Position numbers and translations under genes: made by a program. The notes under the pieces were generated by a model that saw only the letters and a list, made by a program, of their open reading frames with translations, ran no database searches and was not told the DNA's origin. A stretch of 64,000 nt of DNA from Kitasatospora kifunensis (GTDB lineage: Bacteria; Actinomycetota; Actinomycetes; Streptomycetales; Streptomycetaceae). Where the stretch lies: the NCBI RefSeq assembly GCF_014203855.1, contig NZ_JACHJV010000004.1, forward strand, positions 1 to 64,000. Direction: 5' to 3'. Positions 24,246 to 36,200 of this stretch are shown here, one piece after another; the first letter of the stretch is position 1, and every line of letters starts with the position of its first letter.

Positions 24246-27200
24246 ATGTCAGACCTCGATCAGCCCACGCCGGAACAGAGCGCGACTGCCAGTCAGGACA
24301 ATGCGCCTGCCGGCCTCCAGGAGACGGCGGAGGCTCCCCGCGAGGTGACGCCCCTCACCGCCGTCCCCGGCTACTCCCTCGCGAGGTACGGGCGGCACGT
24401 GAGGCGCTACGAGGTCCTCAACCCTTACGGAGAGGTCGTCGGTGAGGTCAAAGGCTCGTACTTCGAGCGCCAGGGCGTCGTTGACGGCGTGACGCTGCCG
24501 GGGGAAGCCATGTCCGAGGAGGCGATGGCTGAGCTGGTCGTCCGCCACTACCGGGCGAGGCGCCTGCCGGAGGACCAGCGTGACCCGGTGTGGATCGAGG
24601 TCGGGCCGGGTAGCGTGGCCACCATCTACGGCACCGTCAAGGGCAAGGACACCCCCGATCACCGGGCCGCAAAGGGCCGCGGAAGCTTCATGTGGAAGCC
24701 CTCTATCGGTGCTTGGCAGACCGGCAGCAAGTGGCGGCCGGAGACCCGGCGACGCAACCTCGGCGAGGTGCTCGCCGAGTTCGCCCGCCAGGACCGCTAC
24801 GTCGTCGTCCGCGACGCTGGCGACACCGGGCCCCTGCCAGGGGATCTGCCATCCCTGCAGGCGATCCGCAAGGAGATCACCCGCGAGGAACTGCGGGCCG
24901 GCGAACCCGGATCCGAGTCCCACCAGCGGATGCTGGAGGAGACCGCCGCGCTGCGTGTCGAGCGCGATCTGCTCGTCGTGGACGAGGTGCAGTACCGGCG
25001 CTCGCCGCTGAAGCTGACCGACCAGGATCTGGCCGACGAGTCCGCCGAACTGACGCGTCTGCAGGAACAGGCGGGCTACCCGGCCGACAGCCCGCTCGCC
25101 CAGATCGTCGCCTTCCGGGCCACTCTGTTGGCAACCGAGACCTTCCGGCGTGAGGAAGCCCGCCGCGCCCGTGAAGCACTCGCGGTGCTCGACCAGCTCG
25201 GAGCTCTCCGCGCCGCGGCCACCCTGGACCCCGAGCGCCCATCAGCCGATAGCCAGCTGCCGACCGGGGCTGGCGTTTCCACTGGAAACGACCCGGAGGG
25301 CCCGTCGGCCGCGCACCCCGCGGGCGGTAGTGTCCTTGCGTCAGCGACCGATGTAGCAGCGACCCACAGGGAGACGAGTGATGCCGAGGACGAACAGGCA
25401 CGGCCTGCTGGCCCAGGAGTACTGGGAGACGTACCGGCCGGCGGCCCTCGCGGAGCTGGGCAGCGCGCAGGAACAGGGGGAGTTCTTCCGGGGCCTGGGG
25501 ATGCGGGTCATGGAGGAGATCGGGCAGACAGCGGACGACCTGCTGCTGCAGCTCCCGGCCGAGCAGCGAGCGGCAGCGAGGGCGAACGTGAAGGCGCAGG
25601 CCGAGGAGATGGTCTACGCGGAGCAGATCTGGCTGCCGAAGGAGCCGGGGACGGAGCACCGGGAGATGTAGCCACGCCCGGCTCCCGCGCCGCAGGCCAG
25701 GGCGACCTGGTCCCCCGCGGGGAGGCCGAGCGCGCGGCCGCCAACCTCGCCGCCCTGGAGACACTCCGAGCCCTGCAGCAGGACGACCGGCCAGCCACCG
25801 AGGACGAGCAGCAGACCCTGGCCCTGTGGTCCGGCTGGGGCGCCCTGCCCCGAATCTTCGAGCCCCGCCCCGTGCGGGCAGCGGCTGGCAGCGATGCCGC
25901 GCACGAGCGGGCCGTCACCCGCTGGGAGCGGGTCGCCGAGGTCCGCGACCGAGTCCGCGAACTGCTCACCAAGGACGAGTGGAACTCCGCGCGTACCAAC
26001 ACCCTGAACGCCCACTACACCGACCCGCAGCTGGTCGAGGCGATCTGGGGCGCAGTACGGACCATGGGATTCGACGGCGGATCCGTCCTCGAACCCGGCA
26101 GCGGCAGCGGCAACTTCATCGCCGCAGCACCGCAGGACACCAGCGAGCCGGTCTGGATGACCGGCGTCGAGCTGGACCCCACCACCGCGGCGATCTCCCA
26201 GTACCGCTTCCCCGACGCCGAGATCGTCAACAGCGGCTTCGAAGACCTCCGAGTACCCAGCGCCACCTACAAGGCCGTCGTCGGCAACGTGCCCTTCGGC
26301 AAGTTCCAGCCCTACGACGAGGTCCACAACCCCGACCGCAAGCTGTCCATCCACGACCTGTTCATCCTCAAGGGCCTGGCCTCCCTCGAACCGGGCGGCG
26401 TCCTCGCCGTCATCACCTCCCGCTTCACCCTGGACGCCAAGCAGGAACGGGCCGACGACGGGCGCCCGACCGCCCGCGAGCAGATGTACGAACTCGGCGA
26501 CCTGGTCGGCGCAGTGCGCCTGCCAGCCCGCGCGCACCTCGCCACCGCCGGGACGGACGTCGTCACCGACGTCGTCTTCCTGCGCCGCCGCAAGGCCAGC
26601 GAGGAGCGAGGCGACGACGCCTGGCTGCGAACAGAGGAACGGGTCCTGCCCGGCCACGACGAGCCGGTGCGTGTCAACGCCTACTTCGACCAGCACCCGG
26701 AACACGTCCTTGGTGAGCTCCGCACCCGCCTGGGCCAGTTCGGCCCGGAGCCCACGGTGGACGGCGCCGGCCTGGACGTCGCCGCGCGCCTCACCGAGGT
26801 CGCCCAGGACATCACCCGCGAGGCATTCGAGAACGGCCGCGGCACCGGCGGCTCCGCAGGCGAGCGCGCCCGAACGCTGCTGCGCGCCGCGCAGGGCGTG
26901 CCCGACGGCTCACTCGACCTGGACGAGAACGGCGAGCCGACCATCGTCGAAGACGGCCTCGTCGTGCCCCTGGAGGTGCACCCCGACCAGCGCGGCCGCC
27001 TGATCCAGCTCATCACGCTCAAGCAGATGGTGAACGGCCTCTACGAGGCAGAGGCCGCCACCGACATCGCCGGCGAGACCCCGCGCCTGTACGCCCTGCG
27101 CAAGGAGCTCCGCGAGACCTACCGGGCCTACCGCAAGAAGAACCCGTCCCTCGCCAAGCCCCGCCAGAACCGGATCTTCACGCCCAAGGAGGCCAAGGAA

Positions 27201-30200
27201 CGCCAGCTCGCCGAAGGCCTCGCCAGCGTCCCGGACGCGTGGAAGTGGGAGACCGCCTTCGCGCTGATTGACGACGACCCCGACGCCAAGCTGCTCTTCG
27301 GCTTGGAGACCTGGGACGAGGACAGCAAGCGCGCCACCGAGCAGAAGGTGCTCACCCGGCGCGTCCTGGAACCCCGAGTGCTGCCCGACCGTGCCGCCAC
27401 CCCCGAGGACGCCGTCGCGCTCGCGATGGAGCACGACGGCGGCGTGCTGCGCATGAGCCGCGTCGCCTGGCTGCTCAGCGTGGACGAGGCCGAGGCCGCG
27501 CTCCAGCTCGGGCCACTCGCCTTCCGCGACCCTGAGCAGAAGGGCGCGTGGGAGCCGCGGACCCGCTACCTGTCCGGCAACGTCCGCGACAAGCTGCAGG
27601 CCGCCATCAAGGCGGCTGGTGACGACCCGTCCTACGCAGCGAACGTCGCCGCCCTGCAGCAGGTGCAGCCCGACGACCTCACCCCTGCCGAGATCAAGGC
27701 CAAGCTCGGCGCGCCGTGGATCCCCGTCGACGTCTACGAGCAGTTCCTGCACGATCTCGGCCTGCCCGCCGCGAAGGTGGTGCACATCGGCGGCGCCATC
27801 TGGGAGGTCAAGGGCGCCGACCGTCCCACCGAGATCGCCCGCAAGGACTGGGGCACCGAGAAGCGCAGCACCGGCGAGCTGGTCACCGCGATGCTGCGCC
27901 AGACCGACTCCACCATCAAGGTCACCTTCAAGGACCGAGACGGCAACGTCTTCGTAGACGAGACCGCCACCGCCGAGGCCGCCGAGAAGGTCAAGCAGCT
28001 CCGCGAGGCGTGGGAGGACTGGGTCTGGCTGGACGAAGGCCGCTCCGAGCGCCTGGCCCGCATCTACAACCACACCTTCAACAACCTGGTCCTGCCCGAG
28101 TACTCCAACGCCCCGCTGACGCTTCCCGGCGTCATCGAGGACTGGGAGATGCGGCCCCACCAGAACCAGGCGATCCGCCAGATCCTCGCCCAGCCCACCA
28201 ACCTGCTCGCCCACGTCGTCGGCGCGGGCAAGACGGCGACGATGGCCGCCGGCGCGATGGAGCTGCGCCGAACCGGCATGGCGACCAAGCCGCTCTTCGT
28301 GGTCCCCAACCACATGTTGAAGCAGTGGACGAGGGAGTTCAGCCAGCTCTACCCCAACGCGAAGCTCCTGGCGATCAGCGCGAGCGACCTCGGCGTGAAG
28401 CGTCGGGCGAGGTTCATGGCGCAGATCGCCGGCGGCGAGTGGGACGCCGTGATCATCACTCACGAGGCGCTCGTCCGGGTGCCGCTGCGGCCGGAGACGA
28501 TCAAGTCCTACATGGACAAGGAGATCGACACCCTCCGCAAGCAGCTGGACGCCGCCGTCGAGGCCGGAATGCACGATCGCACGGTCAAGCAGATCGAGAA
28601 CAGCCTCACCAACGCCGAGGCCCGCCTGAAGGAGCAGATCGCCAAGACCCAGGGGGTCGGGGTGTTCCTGGAGGACACCGGCGTCGACTACCTCTTCATC
28701 GACGAGAGCCACGAGTTCAAGAACCTCAGGACGATCAGCGCGATCCCCGGTGCCGGGATCGACGGGGCCGACAAGGCCACCAAGGTCCACATGATCCTCG
28801 ACATGCTCCGCGAGAAGAGCGACACCGGCCGCATCGCGACGCTCGCGACCGGCACCCCGGTGGCCAACAGCGTGACCGAGGCGTACGTCCTGATGCGCTA
28901 CCTCGCCCCGGACCTACTCAAGGACATGGGCCTTGAGGCATTCGATGCCTGGGCTGCGACCTTCGGTGAGGTCGTGTCGTCGTTGGAGCCCGACCCCAAG
29001 GGCGGCGGCTACCGCTTCAAGGCCCGGTTCAGCCGGTTCTACAACGTGCCGGAAATGATGAAGGTCTACCACACCTTCGCCGACGTGCAGATGGCCGAAG
29101 ACCTCAACCTGCCGGTCCCGAACATCCGGGTCGTCAAGGTCGACCAGCGCGGTGAGGTCAACCTCGTCCCCACCACCCGCGCGCAGCGCGCCTTCCTCAA
29201 GCAGCTCAAGAACCAGCCGTGGATCAGCCGGCCCGGCGGCGTCCTCAAGGCCCTCGGCCAGGGCCTGAGGGCCAGCCTCGACATGAGGTTGGTCGGCGGC
29301 CTGGAGGAGGAAGGCAGCAAGCTCGCCGACGCTGCCGAGCAGATCTTCCAGATTTGGCAGGAGAACAAGGACAACGTCTACCCGGTCTCCAAGGACGACC
29401 CCACTCCTCAGGCCCTCCCCGGTGCGCTCCAGCTCGTCTTCTGCGACGACGGAACCCCCGGCAGCAGCGCAGAGCACAACACCGACCTGTACGCGGACCT
29501 GCGCGACAAGCTGGTCGCCAAGGGCATGCCCCGCGAAGCGATCAAGTTCATCCACGAGGCCGGCACCGACGCGAAGAAGGACAAGCTCTTCAGCGACGCC
29601 CGCTCAGGCAAGGTCGCCGTCCTGATCGGCAGCACGTCGAAGATGGGCACCGGGACCAACGTTCAGGCCAGGGCAGTCGCGCTGCACCACCTGTCCTACC
29701 CCTGGCGGCCGGCGGACATGTCGCAGCGTGACGGCCGGGCGGAACGGCAGGGCAACCTGCATATGCCGGAGATCCCCGGCCTGCCGGACGACATCCGGCT
29801 CATCTACTACGTCACCGCCGGCACCTTCGACGAATTCAGGTTGAACACCCTGGCGCGCAAGGCGCGCTTCATCGCCCAGATCCAGCGCCGGGACTTCGAC
29901 ATCCGGGAGATCGAGGACATCGGCGGAGAGGCGATGAACCTCGGCCTGCTGACCGCGCTCGCCTCCGGCGACCCGACGATCCTGCAGCACGTCGAGGCAA
30001 CCGCCGAGCGGGCCCGGATGCAGAGCCTCAGCCGCGGGTGGGACCGCGCCGCCGACCGGCAGGCCAGCGAACTGCGGACCCTCGACGCCTACCTCGGCCA
30101 GGCCGACACCGCGCTGGCAGCGATGCGCTTCACCCTGCCGGCCGCCATCCCCACCACCGGCGACGCCTTCGCCATGACCCTGGGCGAGAAGGCCTACGCC

Positions 30201-33200
30201 GAGCGGGACAAGGCCGCCCGGGTCCTCGGCGCCCGGCTGGAGGAGATCGCCCGCGACACCACCCTCCCGATCGGCCAGCCCATCGAGCTGGGCACCCTCG
30301 GCGGCCAGCCCTTCCACGCCGAGGTCAACTACGACATGCACGCCCACCGCCAGGTGAAGCTCCGCTTCCCCTGGGGCCACGTCGTACCGGTCGGCCACCG
30401 CGACGACCGCGGCACCTGGTACGCCCAGAAGCTCACCGCCGCCAACGGGCGCGGCGCCGTCCAGTCCCTGGAGACCTTCCTCAACCGACTCGGCGAGGAC
30501 ACCGAGAAGCTCGCCGCCGAGGTCGAGAAGGTACGCGAGCGCCGGGACCAGGTCGGCGCGAAACTCCAGGACAAGGACGCGAACCCCTACCGGGCGAGCG
30601 CCCGTTCGCTGGAGCGCGAGGAGATGCTGCTCGGCCGCCTAGTGATCGTCAACGAGAAGGCCGCCGACCTCGCCGAGCGCATCGAAGAGGCTGGAGAGTA
30701 CGTCCCCAAGCAGCACCTGGACGACCTGGCCGCCCTCGAAGCACAGGTGGCCGACTACCGGCGCCAGATCGAGGAGCAGCATGAGATCCAGCGCAGCGCG
30801 AAGGAGGCCGCCGAGGCGGCGAAGCCCGTGATGGGCGGCGGCACCCAGCGGCCGGCGGGCGCAGCCACGCAGAGCGCCACTGCGGCCGCAGCCGTGACCG
30901 CCTCCGGTGCCGAGCCGCCGCTCGCCACGCAGGACGGACTCTTCGCCCCCGGTGCCGAGCAGGACGGGCCACCGGAGCAGAATGCCCCGCAGGACGAGCA
31001 GGTGCCGCTGCTGACCAGCCTGATCCGGAACGCGGTCGAGGGACCTGACGCGGAACGGGCCGCCGAAGGCGCCGACTGGGACCAGGCAGCAGTGCGCGAC
31101 GACGCCGAGCTGCTGCTCGAAATGCGCATGGTCGTCGCCGAAACCTCCTCGTACGAGGCGCTGGAGCTGGACGACCGCACCGGGATCACCCGGCGGTACA
31201 TGGACGCCTGGGGCACGTTCATCACCTCTGTCCGCGAGGGGCTCGACCAGCACCTCGAAGCCACTCAGCAGGCCCTTGCGGTGACGAGCGAGCTCAACCG
31301 CACCCTGGACCAGCACGTCTACGTCCCCAGCGAGAACCAGGAGTTGATCGACAACCTGCTCGCCGACACCAGGCAGCACCTCGACCGGCTCCGCGACCTC
31401 TCCGGCCCCGACCCCGACGAGTTCGACGTCGCCGATGACGGGATGTCACTGGAGGAGATGGCGGCCCACGACGCCGCCGCCATGGCCGGCATGTCCGGTG
31501 GGACCGTTCAGGTGATCAGCGGCGGCGGGCCGGACGGGCCCGGCGACTCCGTGCTCGCCCAGTTCCTCCAAGGCGTGACCGGACCCCTGCCCGGGCCGCC
31601 GTCCGAGATCGCGGTCCCGGTACCGGACCCCGCGACCGACCTGCCCGACTTCGCCATCCTGATCCGGTCCGCCGCCCCCTTCGCGGACCCGCAGGAGGCA
31701 GTCCAGGCCATCGAGGGCGTGCACGGGGACTACCACCTCTGGGCGAACACTCCGGTCGCCCGTACCTACCTCGCCGAGCAGGACCCGGCGTACCCGGTGG
31801 CCGCCCTGGAAGCGGCCTGGATTCACGCACTCGGGTACCGCGGCGACGACCCCGCCGAGGTGATGCAGCGCTACGGGATGGCCGTGGCCTGGGCCCAGTT
31901 CCTCGCACGAGCACTCGCCGAGGCGGCGCAGGCCGACCCGGTCAACCGGGAGCACCTCCTGGACGGAGCCGACGCGCTCGCCGCGTTCGGCACCAGCGTG
32001 CAGGACATGGTCGCCCGCACCATGGCCAGCCGGGCAGCCAACCAGGCCGCCGAGCAGCAGGCCGAAGTCGGCCCCGAGCTCGCACCGGCCGGGCAGCCGG
32101 CCGCAGACCAGGGCGACACCACCCCCGCGGTCGACGGCGACCCCGTCGAGCCGCACCTGTCGCCCGTCGAAGCACTGCCGGGCTTCACCATCCGGGTCGC
32201 CTCCGACCAGGACGGCACCCAGCACGAAGTCCTCTCCCCGGACGGCCAGCCGATCGCCCGCCTCCACTGGGGATTCGGCGGCTGGCGCTCCGAAGGCGAG
32301 CACGGCACCACGCCCGTGATCACCCCCCAACGGGATCCCCTCCCGCAGCAAGCCGCAGCAGCACAGGCCGCGCACACCTGGGCCTTCCACAGCGGCCTCC
32401 GGCTCGGCCCCGACGCCGACACCCCGTTCTCCGACGAGGACCTGCAAGCTGCTCAGGACCAGTGGCTCCAGCTCCAGGACGACGTGCGCCGCGGAGGCGA
32501 GCAGGCGTTCGGCTCGGCGGCCGGCGACCAGACCGAGCTGCAGCAGCTCGAACACGCCCTCACCGCGCTGACGCAGGCCCACGAAGCCCGTACGGCAGAC
32601 CCGACCCCCACCACGACCAGGGCCCAGGCCGACGCCCTGCGCACCCTCCCCGGCCCGGCCGCGGCACTGCGGGCCCGGCTGGGCACCACCCCCAGCGAGA
32701 GGCCGCTCTCCTACACGCTGCTGCGGATCCTGCAGGAGGCCGCCGACCAGGAACCCCGGCTGGAGGCCACCGCCGCCGAGCTGGAGCCGGAGGCAGCCGC
32801 CGAAGCCCAGGAACCGGCCGGAGCCGAACCGGAGCCGGGCACGGACCTGGTGCCGGTGAGCTCCCTGCCCGGCTTCGCGGTCCGGATCACGGAACGCCCG
32901 GGCGACACCCCCGAGCACCACCTGATCGCGCCGGGCGGCTACGAGGCGGCACGCCTGTACGGCAGCCGGTCCGGTTGGCACGCCCGCCTCGGCAACGAGG
33001 CCACCCCCCTGGTCCGCGACCTGGAGACCGCCGCCCTGCAGGCCGCCCAGATGTGGGCCTTCGAGGAGGACGTCGAAGTCCACCTCTACCCCGACCCGGG
33101 CCAGCCGTACGCCACCCAGCAGGACCTGCGGGCCGCGCTCTCCCTGTGGGCGGACCTGCGCCAGGAGATGCACAACGCTGCCGCCCGGGCCTTCACCGAC

Positions 33201-36200
33201 CGGTACGGACGGCAGCCCGAACTCCAGGCGCTCGACAGGGCGTTCGCGGCGCTGGGCCAGGCCGGGCGCTCCACGGGGACCGGCAGGATCGTCGAGTCCC
33301 TGCGCCTCCAGGCCGATGCGCTGGACGCCTTCATCGGCCCGGCCACCGCCCTGCGAGACCCCCTCACCGGCGACGCCCGGGAGTGGCTGTCGTACCCGCT
33401 GATGCGGATCGTGCAGGAAGCCCGGAACCAGCAGCCCCGCCTCCGGGCGACCGCCGACCAGCTGGAGGAGCGCCGCCGCCAGCGCCAGGAAGAGGCCAAG
33501 GCCCAGGCCGAACAGGCGGCCGGCGACAGCCTGGAACCGGCGGCGGCCGAGCCCGACCACACGGCCGCCCCGGAGCAGGCCCAGGAAGCCGACCCGGATG
33601 TCGTGACCGGGCCTCCGGTGCTCCTCGACCTCGGAGCCCAAGGAGACTCGCTGATCCTGCGGGTCGCGGTCGATGGCAGCACGCGGGCCCAGGTGCTGCC
33701 GAACGTCGGCGTCGCCCACCTGCCCGGGCTCGGGCTGCCTGCCGTCGCCACGCTGGTCGGCCTGCCCCGGCCAGCGGCAGCCGCTGACACCCTCATCACC
33801 AACGACGAGGTTGAAGCCTGGCTCGGAGAGCACCTGCCGACGAGGATCCTCGCCGCCGCCTGGAACGTCCCCGCCGTCCAGCGGGACCTGTTGTTCACCA
33901 TCGCGGACGCCCTGCGTGACGCGATGGCCCCCACTCCCGAGGACATCGCGGCCCGGGTGCTCGCCGCCGCCTCCGCCGACCCCGAGATGATCCGGGCCGC
34001 GCACACCGTCGACCGGGACGGCTTCCCCGCGACCTTCCTGGCCTTCGCCGACGACCTGGTCAACCGCGACGGCGGCGAGCACCTGATGTGGGCCTACAAC
34101 CTCAGCCAGGACGGCTACGGGCGCCTCGCGGTCCTCGCCTCAGCGGACCGAGCGTACGAATCCCTCCGCCAACTGGACCTGCCCGCAGCGGAGACACAGG
34201 CCAGCGGCGCCGCATCCGCCCCCGAGGCCGGGCCGGACCCCGCTGCCCAAGCCGTCGCCGACGAGCAGCCCGCCGCCGTAGCGGCCGACCCACAGCAGGC
34301 CGACCTCGAACCTGCACCCGCGGGCACCGCCGAACAGCCGGGCCGCGAGGCCGAAGAGGACATCCAGCCAGATCCGTCCGAGGGGGGAAGGCCGGACGGT
34401 TCCGACACCGCGGCCGCGCCGACGCCGGGCGACGAGGACTACGTGCGGCTGATGCTGCTCGGGCCCGCCGAGCGGTGGATGGCCAACTCCAGCTTCGCCT
34501 TCGTCCGCGAGGCGAACCCCGGCGCCGCCGAGTCGATGACGGCAGCCTGGGCAGCCGTGGAGGCCGTGGCACAGCAGCCGGTAGGGGAGCACATCCCCGT
34601 ATTCGAAGCCGCAGCCGCAGCGACGGCCGCAGTCCTGCAGTGGTACGCCCCACCTGCGCTCATGCCCCAGGACCACCGAGACCAGCTGGAGCAGCTGGCG
34701 GCGGCCGTCACCGAGGCGGCCGTCCGCCAAGAGACCGACGAGGCAGCCGTTTCCACTGAAAACGATGGGCAGGAAGCCGGGCCATTCCACACGCCGGGAG
34801 AGGAGCTCATCACACCTGACGGCCCCGGCAGGGTCGTGGGCACCAGCCCCGAAGGCGTCCTGGTCAACGTCAGTGGCACGTACGAGCTGTACGCGCAGGA
34901 GATGCTGTACCGGCCGGGCGAAGAGCCGCCGGCACCGACGCGCGCGGAGGTCGACGCCGAGGAGCAGCGCCGCGAGCAGCTCGCCCAAGCCGCCACCGAC
35001 GAAGGCGTCGCGCTCAAGTCCGGCGGCCGGTTGAAGAACCTGGACGTCGATGCCGGTCACGGCCTGATCGTCACCGACGACGGGCTGACGACCCTGGGAT
35101 GGGTCCGAGCACGCCTCGCCGAGGACGGGCAGCGGATCGAGTGGTGGGGCCAGGACGCCCGCGGCGGCGCCCCCGAGGACATGCAGTGGCACGACGGCCT
35201 GCCCGCGACCGCCGGAATCCCTCCGCTGCGCGCAGCCAGCTACGTGGTCCAGCGCCACGAGCTGGAGCCCGACAGGCAGGAAGGCGTCGTCCCGTCGGGG
35301 AACCCGAGACGGGAAATCACCTTCACCCCGGCGCAGGTCCGGGAACTGGCGGTCCTCCCCGTTCCGGACGCGGAGCGCCCCGAGGTCGACTGGCGCCCGG
35401 GCGAGTTCCGCCGCTACACCCTGCAGGCCGCGGAGATGCGGACGCTCGCGCTCGCGGCCCGGGTCGAGGCTGGTCACCTGGGCAAGCAGGTCCCGCTCAC
35501 TGCCGCGAGCCGTCGTCGGGAAAAGGTCCTGCTCCGGCTGGCGGGAACTCTGAACCGTGAGGCCAACACCACGGACCGCACCCTGGCCACCATCCCTCCG
35601 CCCGGCCAGCCCGACCCCTTCGCTCAGTTCCACCCGGCGGAAGGGCAGGAGGCTGTGCCGGACGTCGGCCGGGACACCAACCCGGTGGCCACCGCTCCGG
35701 AACCCGCACCGGCCCCGCAGCCGCAACCGGCGCCCGCCCGCGTGCAGCAGCCGCCCGTACGGATCGTGCTGACCACCGGCGGCGGCGGCGTCTTGACCGC
35801 ACAGATCACGTTCGCCGACTGGGGCCTCGCGCGCCCCATCCTCGGAACGAGCGCCGCCGACGTTCCGGGCACGACCCTGCCCGCCGTCACGAACGTTCCG
35901 CTCCTGCTCCGGCCGGCGGCCCTGACCGACACCGTGGTCAGCGACGACGAGGTCGAAGCATGGCTGGACGACGCTCTGCCAGGCACACCCCTGGCGGAGG
36001 CGTGGGCCGTGCCGGAGGTGCGCGCCGGTCTGCTCGGCACAGCGGTGGCCGCCGTCCGGGACTCCATGTCTCCCTCGTACTCGGACCTGGCGACTTGGCT
36101 CGTCGAGGCCGCGGCCGAGGACCCTGCGCTGGTCCGGGCCGCACACACCGAGGAACTGGACGGATTCGCCCCCCTCTTCGAGGAGTTCGCGGACCGCCTG

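Noticed and set aside
25274..25290. The palindrome GTTTCCACTGGAAAC as the chromosomal parS site
   Set aside because: It is one base longer at the centre and differs inside the core from GTTTCACGTGAAAC, so identity as parS cannot be claimed.
27716..28936. Plus-strand frame of 406 codons inside the giant gene
   Set aside because: Arg/Pro/Gly-rich translation over the conserved helicase motifs of the main frame, with no sign of selection, unlike the nested gene at 25381.
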